64,000 nucleotides of DNA from Enterobacter sp. 638 (GTDB lineage Bacteria > Pseudomonadota > Gammaproteobacteria > Enterobacterales > Enterobacteriaceae), in assembly GCF_000016325.1 (NCBI RefSeq), contig NC_009436.1:1364001-1428000 (forward strand), written 5' to 3'. The notes below the pieces were generated by a model. That model was not told the DNA's origin, made no database searches, and saw only the letters and a list, made by a program, of their open reading frames with translations. Within the stretch, counting starts at the first letter, position 1. Every line of letters starts with the position of its first letter. Positions 28,330 to 38,136 of the stretch are shown piece by piece. The position numbers and the translations under genes are program-made.

Positions 28330-29619
28330 TTACATCACAAAGTGGTCGGGATACTTCACCGCGTGGACCACGGCGTCAGTCAGTTTTTGCAACTGCTCAT
28401 CGGTGATGATGTAAGGCGGCATCAGATAAATCAGCTTGCCGAACGGACGCACCCACACGCCTTGCTCGACGAAGAAACGCTGCAACGCTGCCATGTTCAC
28501 CGGATGACGGGTTTCTACCACGCCAATCGCGCCCAGAACGCGCACGTCGGCCACAAATTCAGACGCTGTTGCCTTCGCCAGTTCCCGTTTAAGCTGCGCT
28601 TCGATAGCCGCCACCTGTGTCTGCCACTCGCCACTTTCAAGGATCGCCAGGCTTTCACTGGCCGCTGCGCAAGCGAGCGGATTGCCCATAAACGTTGGGC
28701 CGTGCATAAAGCAGCCCGCGTCGCCGTCGCTGATGGTTTCGGCAACATGACGCGTGGTGAGCGTGGCAGAAAGAGTCATCGTCCCGCCCGTCAGCGCTTT
28801 ACCAAGACACAAAATATCCGGCGCGATGCCCGCATGTTCGCAGGCGAACAGCTTGCCGGTGCGGCCAAATCCGGTGGCTATCTCATCGGCAATCAGCAAA
28901 ATCCCTTCGCGATCGCACATCTTGCGGATGCGTTTTAGCCACTCAGGGTGATACATCCGCATGCCGCCTGCGCCCTGAACGATGGGCTCCAGAATCACGG
29001 CGGCGATGTCGTGACGATGCGCCGCCATCGTTCGCGCAAACCCCACCATATCGGCCTCGTCCCATTCGCCGTCAAAACGACTCTGCGGGGCCGGTGCAAA
29101 CAGGTTTTCCGGCAGATAACCCTTCCACAAGCTGTGCATCGAATTGTCCGGATCGCAGACCGACATCGCGCCAAAGGTGTCACCGTGATAACCGTTGCGG
29201 AACGTCATAAACCGCTGTCGCGTTTCGCCCTTCGCGTGCCAGTACTGCAACGCCATTTTCATCGCCACTTCGACCGCGACTGACCCCGAATCGGCAAGGA
29301 AAACGCACTCCAGATTTTCTGGGGTCATCGCCACCAGACGGCGGCAGACATCAATCGCCGGTTGGTGAGTGATCCCGCCAAACATCACGTGTGACATCTG
29401 GTCGATTTGCGTTTTCATTGCCGCATTCAGGCGCGGATGGTTGTAGCCATGAATCGTCGCCCACCACGATGACATCCCGTCGATCAGCGTTTCACCCGTC
29501 GCCAGATGCAGCTCGCAGCCGTGCGCGGACGCCACCGGATAAACGGGCAGGGGCTGAGTCATAGAGGTGTAAGGATGCCAGATATGGCGTTGATCGAAGG
29601 CGAGATCGTCTTGTAACAT
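28330..29619 (-). CDS. bioA: DAPA aminotransferase BioA
   Basis: PLP-dependent adenosylmethionine-8-amino-7-oxononanoate aminotransferase, 429 residues. The Schiff-base Lys is in [12 protein letters not shown] (about 274), and the PLP phosphate-binding region is near [15 protein letters not shown] (about 111). Others are [11 protein letters not shown] and [14 protein letters not shown] (cofactor Asp). The start at 29619 gives [17 protein letters not shown] with the E. coli length. It is transcribed divergently from bioB through a shared BirA operator. Confidence 0.98.
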   Translation of the reverse strand: MLQDDLAFDQRHIWHPYTSMTQPLPVYPVASAHGCELHLATGETLIDGMSSWWATIHGYNHPRLNAAMKTQIDQMSHVMFGGITHQPAIDVCRRLVAMTPENLECVFLADSGSVAVEVAMKMALQYWHAKGETRQRFMTFRNGYHGDTFGAMSVCDPDNSMHSLWKGYLPENLFAPAPQSRFDGEWDEADMVGFARTMAAHRHDIAAVILEPIVQGAGGMRMYHPEWLKRIRKMCDREGILLIADEIATGFGRTGKLFACEHAGIAPDILCLGKALTGGTMTLSATLTTRHVAETISDGDAGCFMHGPTFMGNPLACAAASESLAILESGEWQTQVAAIEAQLKRELAKATASEFVADVRVLGAIGVVETRHPVNMAALQRFFVEQGVWVRPFGKLIYLMPPYIITDEQLQKLTDAVVHAVKYPDHFVM

Positions 29620-29626
29620 AATCGAC

Positions 29627-29660
29627 TTGTAAACCATTTTGTATTAATTTAGGTTTACCA
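29627..29660 (+). promoter_or_regulatory. BirA operator between bioA and bioBFCD
   Basis: TTGTAAACC, a 16-base centre, and GGTTTACCA. The consensus is TTGTAAACC-N16-GGTTTACAA, so one mismatch. It covers the divergent bioA/bioB promoters, so biotinyl-AMP-loaded BirA should shut off both. Confidence 0.92.
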
Positions 29661-29705
29661 TTATAAACTGAACCGACAATTAACAAAACCCTTTGGAGAA
29701 GCCCA

Positions 29706-30746
29706 ATGGCTCACCACCCGCGCTGGACAATGTCGCAAGTCACCGAATTATTCAACAAACCTTTCCTGGAACTGATGTTTGAAGCGCAGCAGATCCACCG
29801 TCAGCACTTCGACCCACGCCATGTGCAGGTCAGCACGCTGCTGTCGATCAAAACCGGCGCTTGCCCGGAAGATTGCAAATATTGCCCGCAAAGCGCGCGC
29901 TACAAAACGGGGCTGGAAGCCGAGCGCCTGATGGAGGTGGAGCAGGTGCTGGACTCGGCGCGTAAAGCCAAAAATGCCGGATCGACCCGTTTCTGCATGG
30001 GTGCCGCGTGGAAAAACCCGCACGACCGCGATATGCCTTATCTGGAACAAATGGTTCAGGGCGTCAAAGAGATGGGGCTGGAAGCGTGTATGACGCTTGG
30101 CACGCTCAATGACAGCCAGGCGCAGCGCCTGTCGGCAGCGGGGCTGGATTACTACAACCACAACCTCGATACCTCGCCGGAATTCTACGGCAATATTATT
30201 ACCACCCGTACCTATCAGGAGCGTCTGGATACGCTGGAAAAAGTGCGCGAGGCGGGTATCAAAGTCTGTTCTGGCGGTATCGTTGGCTTGGGCGAAACGG
30301 TGAACGATCGCGCCGGTCTGCTGTTACAGCTGGCCAATTTACCGACGCCACCGGAAAGCGTACCGATCAACATGCTGGTCAAAGTCAAAGGCACGCCGAT
30401 GGCCGATAACGACGATGTGGACGCGTTCGATTTTATTCGCACCATCGCCGTGGCGCGCATCATGATGCCAACCTCGTTCGTGCGCTTATCCGCAGGCCGC
30501 GAGCAGATGAGCGAGCAGACGCAGGCGATGTGCTTTATGGCGGGCGCGAACTCAATTTTCTACGGCTGCAAACTGTTGACCACGCCAAATCCGGAAGAGG
30601 ACAAAGACGTTCAGCTGTTCCGCAAACTCGGATTGAACCCGACGCAAACGGACGTGCTGACGGGCGATAACGAACAGCAGCAACGCCTTGAGCAGCAGCT
30701 TTTCAACGCCGATACCGAACAGTATTACAACGCGGCCACCGTATGA
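29706..30746 (+). CDS. bioB: Biotin synthase BioB
   Basis: Radical-SAM enzyme (346 residues) inserting sulphur into dethiobiotin. The [4Fe-4S] motif [11 protein letters not shown] is at about 53-63. The [2Fe-2S] ligands are expected in [13 protein letters not shown] segment [12 protein letters not shown] (about 97), LEACMTLG (about 128), [13 protein letters not shown] (about 188) and the Arg of [11 protein letters not shown] (about 260). The start is the ATG at 29706, preceded by TGGAG. It is the first gene of bioBFCD and its stop overlaps bioF by four bases. Confidence 0.98.
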
Positions 30747-31897
30747 CCTGGCAGCAGCGCATCACGACCGCGCTGGAGAAACGTCGGGCGACAGATGCGT
30801 TTCGCGTGCGTACGGTAGTCGAGGGCGGCGCAGGCCGCTTTCTCATCCGCGACCAGTGTCAGTTCTGCAATTTCTCCAGCAACGATTACCTCGGCCTGAG
30901 CCAGCATCCGGCGATTGTTCGTGCCTGGCAAGATGGTGCTGAACGGTACGGCGTCGGCAGCGGCGGCTCCGGTCACGTCAGCGGTTACACCACGGCGCAT
31001 CATGCGCTGGAAGAATCGCTCGCCGACTGGCTCGGCTATTCCCGCGCGCTGCTGTTTATCTCGGGGTTCGCCGCGAATCAGGCGCTCATTGCCGCCCTGA
31101 TGGAGAAAGACGACCGGATTGTTGCTGATAGGTTGAGTCACGCCTCGCTGCTGGAAGCGGCGAATCTCAGCCCGGCTCAATTGCGCCGTTTTGCGCACAA
31201 TGACGCGTCGCAGCTCAATACGCTGCTGGAAAAGCCCTGCGACGGGCAACAGCTGGTGGTGACGGAAGGGGTGTTTAGCATGGACGGCGACAGCGCGCCG
31301 TTAGGCGATGTGCAGGCAACCGCTCAGCGACATAGCGCCTGGCTATTGGTCGATGATGCCCACGGAATTGGCGTGCTGGGGGACGAGGGGCGCGGCAGCG
31401 CGTTCAGCCAGCATGTTCAACCGGAGGTTTTGGTGGTGACCTTCGGCAAAGGCTTTGGCGTGAGCGGTGCGGCGGTGCTGTGCAGCGATTCCGTTGCTGA
31501 TTATCTGCTGCAGTTCGCGCGACATCTGATCTACAGCACCAGTATGCCGCCCGCGCAGGCCGTGGCCCTCCAGGCCGCGTTGAAGGTTATTCGAAGCGAT
31601 GACGGTGAGCAGCGGCGGCAAACGCTGGCGGCGCTCATTCAGCGTTTCCGCGCAGGCGTTCGGGATTTACCCTATCAGACCACCGATTCGCACAGCGCGA
31701 TTCAACCGCTGATTGTGGGTGAAAACAGTCGTGCGCTGACGCTGGCGGAACAGTTGCGCGAGCGCAATATGTGGGTGACGGCGATTCGCCCGCCAACCGT
31801 CCCGGCGGGAACCGCTCGGCTGCGTCTGACGCTGACGGCGGCGCACCAGACGCAGGATATCGATAACGTGCTGGAGGCGCTGTATGCCGCAGGTTAA
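30743..31897 (+). CDS. bioF: 8-amino-7-oxononanoate synthase BioF
   Basis: PLP enzyme of 384 residues that condenses pimeloyl-ACP (or -CoA) with alanine. The glycine-rich [15 protein letters not shown] (about 70) is present. PLP contacts lie in [11 protein letters not shown] (Asp/His, about 204), and the Schiff-base Lys in [14 protein letters not shown] (about 236). It begins within the bioB stop and overlaps bioC by 14 bases. Confidence 0.98.
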
Positions 31898-32639
31898 CAA
31901 GCAGGCCATTGCGTCCGCCTTTGGCCGGGCGGCGCGATGCTATTCTCAACACGATGAACTCCAGCGCCAGAGCGCGCAGGGGCTGCACGCATTTCTCGGT
32001 GATCAACGCTTTAACGCCGTGCTGGATGCCGGGTGTGGACCGGGGACAAACAGCCGCGTCTGGCGGGAAAGAGGCAGCCACGTCACGGCGTTCGACCTTT
32101 CCCCGCAGATGATCGAGCAGGCCCGTTATCAGCAGGCAGCGGACGATTATCAGGTGGGGGACATCGAATCCATGACCCTGTCTGACGCCCAGTTTGACCT
32201 GGTCTGGAGCCACCTGGCGGTGCAATGGTGCGCCAGCCTGACGCAGGCGCTGCGGGAGCTGTATCGGGTGACGCGTCCAGGCGGTACGCTGGCCTTTACC
32301 ACGCTGCTGGCCCATTCCCTGCCGGAACTCAATCAGGCGTGGCAGGCGGTGGATGAGCGGCCTCATGCCAACCGGTTTTTGTCCGAGGCAGAGGTGATTT
32401 CCGCCCTGCAGGGTTGGCGGTATCGGGCGACCACGCAGACCGTGACGCTGACCTTCGTGGATGCGCTCAGCGCTATGCGATCGCTGAAGGGCATTGGTGC
32501 AACGCATTTGCATGACGGGCGCGGGCGCAAACCATTGACGCGCGGTGAGCTTCAGCGACTGGAGTTCGCCTGGCCGCAGCAGCGGGGTGAATTCCCGCTC
32601 TCTTATCAACTTTTCCATGGAATTATCGAACGTGATTGA
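31884..32639 (+). CDS. bioC: Malonyl-ACP O-methyltransferase BioC
   Basis: SAM-dependent methyltransferase, 251 residues, which caps malonyl-ACP so that fatty-acid synthesis can build the pimelate moiety. SAM motif I is [15 protein letters not shown] (about 46), followed by [12 protein letters not shown] and [12 protein letters not shown]. It overlaps bioF by 14 bases and bioD by about 8. Confidence 0.97.
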   Translation: MPQVNKQAIASAFGRAARCYSQHDELQRQSAQGLHAFLGDQRFNAVLDAGCGPGTNSRVWRERGSHVTAFDLSPQMIEQARYQQAADDYQVGDIESMTLSDAQFDLVWSHLAVQWCASLTQALRELYRVTRPGGTLAFTTLLAHSLPELNQAWQAVDERPHANRFLSEAEVISALQGWRYRATTQTVTLTFVDALSAMRSLKGIGATHLHDGRGRKPLTRGELQRLEFAWPQQRGEFPLSYQLFHGIIERD

Positions 32640-33333
32640 ACGCTATTTTGTCACCGGGACAGATACCGAAGTAGGGAAAACCGTGGCCAGCTGCGCCTTG
32701 TTGCAGGCCGCGCGTTTACAGGGATTCGAGACCGTTGGATACAAACCGGTCGCCTCTGGCAGCGAGATGACGGCAGAAGGGCTGCGCAATACCGACGCGT
32801 TAGCGCTGCAACGAAACAGCAGCGTGGCACTGTCGTATCAGGCCGTGAATCCCTACACCTTTGCGGAACCGACCTCGCCGCACATTGTGAGCGCCGATGA
32901 GCAGCGCCCAATCTCGTTTTCTGTGCTTTCTGCGGGTCTTCGGTCGCTCGAAGAACAAGCAGAATGGGTGCTGGTTGAAGGGGCGGGCGGCTGGTTTACC
33001 CCGCTCAGTGATGACCTGACGTTTGCCGACTGGGTGGCGGGCGAACAGCTGCCGGTAATTTTGGTCGTCGGGATAAAACTCGGCTGTATTAACCATGCGA
33101 TGCTCACCGCATTAGCGGTGAAACAGTCAGGTCTGCGTCTCGCAGGCTGGATTGCCAACGATGTGGTTGCGCCGGGAAAACGTCATCATGAGTATCTGGC
33201 GACGCTTAAGAACAGCATTCATGCGCCATTTCTCGGCGAAATTCCCTGGCTTGCCGACGCGGCTGAAAACGCAAAGACGGGACATTATCTCGATCTCAGC
33301 GCCTTGCATCCAGCGTCATCCAGTGGGCAATAA
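32632..33333 (+). CDS. bioD: Dethiobiotin synthetase BioD
   Basis: ATP-dependent carboxylase, 233 residues, closing the ureido ring of dethiobiotin. The P-loop is GTDTEVGKT (about 9-17), then [10 protein letters not shown] and [13 protein letters not shown] (about 113). I chose the GTG at 32632 ([10 protein letters not shown], aligned with the E. coli start), which overlaps bioC by eight bases; an ATG at 32617 is possible. The C-terminus runs about eight residues past the E. coli end and its last 38 bases overlap the 3' end of the opposite-strand ATPase gene. Confidence 0.94.
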   Translation: MIERYFVTGTDTEVGKTVASCALLQAARLQGFETVGYKPVASGSEMTAEGLRNTDALALQRNSSVALSYQAVNPYTFAEPTSPHIVSADEQRPISFSVLSAGLRSLEEQAEWVLVEGAGGWFTPLSDDLTFADWVAGEQLPVILVVGIKLGCINHAMLTALAVKQSGLRLAGWIANDVVAPGKRHHEYLATLKNSIHAPFLGEIPWLADAAENAKTGHYLDLSALHPASSSGQ

Positions 33334-34018
33334 GTTCGTCATTCAGCTCAGTAACGTGGCCCTGTGCCACGTTACGTCCGCGATACAGCATGCAAAAACG
33401 GTCGGCGACACGGCGGATAAACGACAGCTGTTGTTCCGCCAGTAAAACCGTCATACCCAAATCTCGATTTAAACGCGCCAGAAGTAGCCCCAGCCTGTGG
33501 GCAAACGTCGGGCTGGCCCCGTGCATCGGTTCGTCCAGAATCAGCAGGCGAGGGCGACTGACCAGCGCATTCGCCAGCGCCAGCTGGTATTTGTCATCCG
33601 GTGATAACCCCATCGCACGAGCCTGTCGCAGCGGCCACAGTTGCGGCAGCAGGTCGTACATTTCGCTGCTGGCCGTCGCGTCAGATTTCCCCTGCGCGCG
33701 CATTGCGACATGCAAATTTTCCTCAACCGTGAGCTGCGAAAATATCCGCCGATCCTGCGTAACATATCCGATCCCCGGTAATTCGCTGCGCTCACGCGTA
33801 GCGCCCAGCAGATCCTGCGGTGGTGCGCCCGCTTCATGCCAGATAATGGAACCGCTCTCTACCGGAAGTTGCCCGGTGATGCAGTTGATCAGGGTGGTTT
33901 TTCCCATTCCGGGCAGCCCGACCACGCCTGTACACATCCCTGGCGGCAAATCGAGATCGATGTTCCACAGCGTGTGTTCGCTCCCGTAAAACTGATTTAT
34001 TGCACGCAGACTCAGCAT
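33296..34018 (-). CDS. Orphan UrtE/LivF-like ABC ATPase
   Basis: A 240-residue ABC ATPase. Walker A is GLPGMGKTT (about 34), the Q-loop YVTQDRR (about 85), and Walker B LLILDEPMHGASP (about 156). The C-terminal LLAEQQLSFIRRVADRFCML and the short tail most resemble UrtE, an ATPase of urea ABC importers. The signature is not LSGGQ but LSPDDKYQLALANAL. No permease, binding protein or partner ATPase is nearby, so any transporter role is unproven. E. coli has no gene here. It could be a relic of an importer or have a non-transport role. The start ATG has AAGGAGTG-type GAGTGA upstream. Confidence 0.85.
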   Translation of the reverse strand: MLSLRAINQFYGSEHTLWNIDLDLPPGMCTGVVGLPGMGKTTLINCITGQLPVESGSIIWHEAGAPPQDLLGATRERSELPGIGYVTQDRRIFSQLTVEENLHVAMRAQGKSDATASSEMYDLLPQLWPLRQARAMGLSPDDKYQLALANALVSRPRLLILDEPMHGASPTFAHRLGLLLARLNRDLGMTVLLAEQQLSFIRRVADRFCMLYRGRNVAQGHVTELNDELIAHWMTLDARR

Positions 34019-34674
34019 AATTCACTCCTTAAAAAACGCGTGGGCGAGATGTCATAATGATTCTGCAAAACCCTTGCCATATCCGAAAATCGACTTGAAT
34101 AAGCTGTTTTTTTCGGACTATGTCACTGCTAACGCGATGCACAGGAGCGGATTTGCACACCTTCGGTGCTACAGAGGATGGGTCGTGGTGCAGCGAGGAT
34201 CGCGGAAATGTGAGTAAGATCTCACCAGTCGTATATGATCCGCTCAACTGTTAATCATCGAAAAAGAGCTATAAATATTTTTTACGGACAGGCTTTTGGG
34301 AAAAACCGGGACTTTGCGGAGTGGCTGTCTACTTGGGCTGGAAGCAGTTATCCACTATTCCTGTGGATAACCATGTGCATTAGGGTTAGAAAACTTCAGG
34401 TAAGCGAGAGAATACGCGGCCTGCGCATGAATTGATGCGAAACGCGGCTTTAAGAAATATCTTCTATTAATTAATGCGTTAGACAAAAGCAATCATCGTA
34501 ATGAAAGTGTCATCTGCGGGCTTAAATCTGACTTTACCCTGCTTGACAAATGTTAAAAATGGAAATGTTCTGGGGATAAACCCCTCAGGCTGGTGTTTTA
34601 TAGTGCCGTAGTCTGGATATTGACCACTTTTTCGCTGATTCACCGGATGCAGTACCAAATATCGTTACATGCCA
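34019..34674 (+). other. Long intergenic region before uvrB
   Basis: No convincing gene: the open frames are short and lack family features. It contains the DnaA-box pair described at 34348-34370. A possible -35 TTGACA at 34543-34548 has no convincing -10. The likely multiple uvrB promoters of enterobacteria should lie here. Confidence 0.6.
34348..34370 (+). promoter_or_regulatory. Inverted pair of DnaA boxes
   Basis: TTATCCACT (34348-34356) and TGTGGATAA (34362-34370). The second, read on the minus strand, is the perfect box TTATCCACA; the first has one mismatch at the end. They face each other across five bases. DnaA sites have been reported at the distal promoter of E. coli uvrB. Confidence 0.65.
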
Positions 34675-34690
34675 CTGGATTTACATCCAG
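34675..34690 (+). promoter_or_regulatory. LexA (SOS) box of uvrB
   Basis: CTGGATTTACATCCAG fits CTG-N10-CAG and is flanked by A and TA as in the 20-base consensus. It lies 78 bases before the uvrB start, as expected for this SOS gene. Confidence 0.8.
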
Positions 34691-34699
34691 TATTTTTTA

Positions 34700-34715
34700 C
34701 TGGCAAATTTGCCAG
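34700..34715 (+). promoter_or_regulatory. Second CTG-N10-CAG palindrome before uvrB
   Basis: CTGGCAAATTTGCCAG is a perfect 16-base palindrome (18 with the flanking A and T) with LexA spacing. It lies 25 bases downstream of the first box, centre to centre. Its GC-rich arms are less LexA-like, so another regulator is possible. Confidence 0.5.
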
Positions 34716-34767
34716 TCACGCGTAAAATTACTCACCTGCCGCTTTTATCGTCATCAGGTTGTTGCCC

Positions 34768-36789
34768 ATGAGTAAAATGTTCAAATTGAATTCTGCCTTC
34801 CGTCCTTCTGGCGATCAGCCAGAGGCGATCCGTCGCCTGAAAGAAGGGCTGGAAGACGGGCTTGCACATCAAACGCTGCTGGGCGTAACCGGATCGGGTA
34901 AAACGTTTACCGTCGCCAATGTGATTGCCGATCTGCAGCGCCCCACGATGGTGCTGGCACCCAACAAAACGCTGGCGGCGCAGCTTTATGGTGAGATGAA
35001 AGAGTTCTTCCCGGATAACGCCGTGGAATATTTCGTCTCCTACTACGATTATTATCAGCCCGAAGCCTACGTCCCGAGCTCGGATACCTTTATCGAGAAA
35101 GATGCGTCTGTGAACGAGCATATCGAACAGATGCGTCTGTCGGCGACCAAGGCATTGCTTGAGCGTCGAGACGTCATTGTGGTGGCCTCTGTGTCCGCTA
35201 TTTACGGCCTGGGCGATCCCGATCTGTATCTGAAAATGATGTTGCACCTGACCAACGGGATGATCATCGATCAGCGCGCCATTTTGCGGCGACTGGCGGA
35301 GCTGCAATATGCCCGTAACGATCAGGCGTTCCAGCGCGGGACGTTCCGCGTGCGGGGCGAAGTGATTGATATCTTCCCGGCAGAATCCGACGATCTGGCG
35401 TTACGCGTTGAGCTTTTTGACGAAGAAGTCGAGCGGCTGTCGCTTTTCGATCCGCTCACCGGCCATGTTGATTCGGTTATTCAGCGCTTCACCGTCTATC
35501 CGAAAACCCACTACGTCACCCCGCGCGAGCGTATTGTGCAGGCGATGGAAGACATCAAGGTCGAACTGGCTGAGCGACGCAAAGTGCTGCTGGAAAATAA
35601 CAAACTGCTCGAAGAGCAGCGTTTAAGCCAGCGTACGCAGTTCGATCTGGAGATGATGAACGAGCTGGGCTACTGCTCGGGTATCGAAAACTATTCACGC
35701 TACCTTTCGGGCCGTGGGCCTGGTGAAGCGCCACCTACGCTATTTGATTATCTGCCTGCCGATGGGCTGCTGGTGGTGGACGAATCCCACGTGACGATTC
35801 CGCAAATTGGCGGCATGTACCGTGGCGACCGTGCGCGTAAAGAGACGTTGGTGGAGTATGGTTTCCGCCTGCCCTCGGCGCTGGATAACCGTCCAATGAA
35901 GTTTGAAGAGTTCGAAGCTCTGGCCCCGCAGACTATCTATGTCTCTGCAACGCCGGGCAACTACGAGCTGGAAAAATCAGGCGAAGATGTGGTGGATCAG
36001 GTGGTGCGTCCGACCGGCCTGCTGGACCCCATTATCGAAGTCCGTCCTGTGGGAACCCAGGTGGACGATCTGCTTTCTGAAATCCGTGCGCGTGCCATTA
36101 TCAACGAGCGCGTGCTGGTCACTACGCTCACCAAGCGTATGGCGGAAGATCTGACTGAATACCTCGAAGAGCACGGCGAACGCGTGCGTTATCTGCACTC
36201 GGATATCGACACCGTCGAGCGTATGGAGATCATCCGCGATTTACGACTCGGTGAATTTGACGTGCTGGTCGGGATCAACCTGTTACGAGAAGGTCTGGAC
36301 ATGCCAGAAGTGTCGCTGGTGGCGATTCTGGATGCGGATAAAGAGGGCTTCCTGCGTTCTGAGCGTTCGCTTATTCAGACCATTGGCCGTGCGGCGCGTA
36401 ACATCAACGGTAAAGCCATTTTGTATGGCGATAGAATTACGGCGTCGATGGCGAAAGCGATTAGCGAAACAGAGCGTCGCCGCGAGAAGCAGCATCAGTA
36501 CAACCTGGATAACGGCATTGTGCCGCAGGGCTTGAACAAGAAAGTGGTGGATATTCTGGCGCTGGGCCAGGGTCTGGCGAAAACCAAAGCCAAAGGCCGT
36601 GGCAAATCGCGCTCACCGGTTGAGGCCGATCCGGTTGAACTGGTGCTGACGCCAAAAGCGCTGCAGCAGAAAATTCATGAGCTGGAAGGGCTGATGATGC
36701 AGCACGCACAAAACCTAGAGTTTGAAGAAGCCGCGCAAGTCCGCGATCAGCTTCATCAGCTACGGCAACTGTTTATTGCGGCGTCGTAG
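34768..36789 (+). CDS. uvrB: Excinuclease ABC subunit B (UvrB)
   Basis: Damage-verifying helicase-like subunit of nucleotide excision repair, 673 residues, cytoplasmic. Walker A is GVTGSGKTF (about 39-47). The beta-hairpin that probes DNA is [17 protein letters not shown] (about 92-108). DEAH-like motif [17 protein letters not shown], and motif [19 protein letters not shown] follow. The C-terminal UVR domain [19 protein letters not shown] contacts UvrC. The start is the ATG at 34768 (MSKMFKLNS); three extra upstream codons are also open. SOS control is indicated by the LexA box. Confidence 0.99.
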   Translation: MSKMFKLNSAFRPSGDQPEAIRRLKEGLEDGLAHQTLLGVTGSGKTFTVANVIADLQRPTMVLAPNKTLAAQLYGEMKEFFPDNAVEYFVSYYDYYQPEAYVPSSDTFIEKDASVNEHIEQMRLSATKALLERRDVIVVASVSAIYGLGDPDLYLKMMLHLTNGMIIDQRAILRRLAELQYARNDQAFQRGTFRVRGEVIDIFPAESDDLALRVELFDEEVERLSLFDPLTGHVDSVIQRFTVYPKTHYVTPRERIVQAMEDIKVELAERRKVLLENNKLLEEQRLSQRTQFDLEMMNELGYCSGIENYSRYLSGRGPGEAPPTLFDYLPADGLLVVDESHVTIPQIGGMYRGDRARKETLVEYGFRLPSALDNRPMKFEEFEALAPQTIYVSATPGNYELEKSGEDVVDQVVRPTGLLDPIIEVRPVGTQVDDLLSEIRARAIINERVLVTTLTKRMAEDLTEYLEEHGERVRYLHSDIDTVERMEIIRDLRLGEFDVLVGINLLREGLDMPEVSLVAILDADKEGFLRSERSLIQTIGRAARNINGKAILYGDRITASMAKAISETERRREKQHQYNLDNGIVPQGLNKKVVDILALGQGLAKTKAKGRGKSRSPVEADPVELVLTPKALQQKIHELEGLMMQHAQNLEFEEAAQVRDQLHQLRQLFIAAS

Positions 36790-36797
36790 CTCAAAGC

Positions 36798-36826
36798 AAA
36801 ATGGCAGCGCGAGGCTGCCATTTTTA
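36798..36826 (+). terminator. Terminator of uvrB
   Basis: AAAATGGCAGC-GCGAG-GCTGCCATTTTT, nine bases after the uvrB stop. The A-run on the other side could also serve ybhK, which ends 57 bases further on. Confidence 0.92.
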
Positions 36827-36882
36827 GTGTCCCAGAGGGCTAAGAAATCCCCGCAAAGTGATCATTTGCACAATGACTCGCG

Positions 36883-37791
36883 CTAACCCAATTCCTGAAT
36901 GGCTTTTTCCAGCGCCAGGCGCAGTAAATGGCGGTCATGGCGATACTTGATATCGCTTGCTTCCAGCGGCTCCTGAACCACGACACGGCCTTCCATGCCG
37001 GAAACATCGACGTTTGGCCCTACGACGACACCGTCGATAATTTTCTTCCCGACATACTGTTCCATTAGATGCAGTTTATCTGCCAGCGACAAGCTGGCGG
37101 CGGCGGGACTCAGTTCGCGCCCCAGATTGCCGATATAGACCATCGGCGCAGGGGTTCTGCGCAGCGCTTGTGCCAACTCTTTGACCAGCAAAAGCGGCAT
37201 CAGACTGGTGTAAAAGCTGCCAGGACCAATCAGGATCAGGTCGGCTTCGGCAATGGCTTCGATCGCTTCACGCGTGGCGGGAACATTCGGATAGGTCATC
37301 AGCTCTTTTGGTGGCACGACAAGCTGATCGATATTCACTTCTCCGTAGACTTCATGGCCATCCACATCAATCGCCATCAAATCGACCGGTTGTTCTGACA
37401 TTGGGATAAGGAATGCATCGACTTTCAGCAGATTTCTGATCAAATTGATCGCTTCAAGGGGCCTGACGCTCAGGTGATCCAGCGCCTTTAACATCAGATT
37501 TCCGAGGTTATGCCCCGAAAGTTCACCGTTACCGCTAAAACGATATTCAAACATCGCCGACGCGACGCTTTGCTCGGTAATTAATTGATTAAGACAGTTG
37601 CGCATGTCGCCCCAGGCAATACCGCCTTCCGCACGACGAATACGTCCTGTTGAACCACCGTTATCCGTGGTGGTCACGATACCGGTCAGCCGGGAACCCA
37701 GCGACGATAACGATGACATAACGCGTCCCAGCCCGTGCCCGCCACCGAGAGCGACGACACGGTCAAGATCCGCAAAAGTGCGATTGCGCAT
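36883..37791 (-). CDS. ybhK: YvcK/CofD-family protein YbhK
   Basis: Cytoplasmic protein of 302 residues in the gluconeogenesis-factor (YvcK) family, whose fold is shared with 2-phospho-L-lactate transferase CofD. The N-terminal nucleotide-binding loop [17 protein letters not shown] (about 12-28) and [12 protein letters not shown] (about 41) are conserved, as is [15 protein letters not shown] near 188. YvcK binds UDP-sugars in Bacillus; the E. coli function is not settled. It is divergent from moaA. Confidence 0.94.
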   Translation of the reverse strand: MRNRTFADLDRVVALGGGHGLGRVMSSLSSLGSRLTGIVTTTDNGGSTGRIRRAEGGIAWGDMRNCLNQLITEQSVASAMFEYRFSGNGELSGHNLGNLMLKALDHLSVRPLEAINLIRNLLKVDAFLIPMSEQPVDLMAIDVDGHEVYGEVNIDQLVVPPKELMTYPNVPATREAIEAIAEADLILIGPGSFYTSLMPLLLVKELAQALRRTPAPMVYIGNLGRELSPAAASLSLADKLHLMEQYVGKKIIDGVVVGPNVDVSGMEGRVVVQEPLEASDIKYRHDRHLLRLALEKAIQELG

Positions 37792-37931
37792 ACCTATTCC
37801 TTATCCTAATGATCAGCGTAACAGTAACCCAACTACCCCTAAAAGACGATGCCCCACACCCGTCAAAATGACGTATATCAATGTGAAACGTTGAGTTTTA
37901 CGTATCCTGTAGTGAAAGTGCACGATAATGT

Positions 37932-37955
37932 CGCTATGTATAGAATTATACAGCG
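37932..37955 (+). promoter_or_regulatory. ModE-like box upstream of moaA
   Basis: Half-sites CGCTATGT and TATACAGCG-type (…ATACAGCG) form a 24-base imperfect palindrome with the same size and layout as the modA box. It lies about 200 bases before moaA. ModE-molybdate activates the E. coli moa operon from such a site. Confidence 0.65.
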
Positions 37956-38028
37956 AAAGCAAAATGGCGGAAGCGTCATTTCCGCGCTACTATCGGCATA
38001 ACCACGTTTTCGCTGATGAAAACATACA

Positions 38029-38136
38029 CTCTAGCCTTGACGCCTGTGTCACATGATATGGCGCCCTGGCCGTGGCGGTTTCGCCACCAGGGTACAGAAA
38101 GAAATGACTGTGCCTCCCGTATCTGGAAAGGTGTAC
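38029..38136 (+). ncRNA. Molybdenum-cofactor (Moco) riboswitch
   Basis: The moaA leader follows the Moco RNA motif. It starts ACTCTAGCC, contains a CCCTGG...CCAGGG stem capped by GGCGGTTTCGCC, then ACAG-AAAGAAATGA-CTGT, CCTCCCGTATCTGGAAAGG, and ends directly at the moaA ATG. The last stretch carries the ribosome-binding GGAAAGG, so the switch should act on translation: Moco bound, moaA off. Confidence 0.88.

Noticed and set aside
31635..32618. 327-residue minus-strand ORF over bioF-bioC
   Set aside because: Long only because of codon bias on the coding strand; the sequence is Arg/Pro/Gln-rich and matches no family, while both bio genes are intact.
34235..34435. 66-residue ORF in the gap before uvrB
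   Set aside because: It crosses the DnaA boxes, has no ribosome-binding site or recognisable domain.
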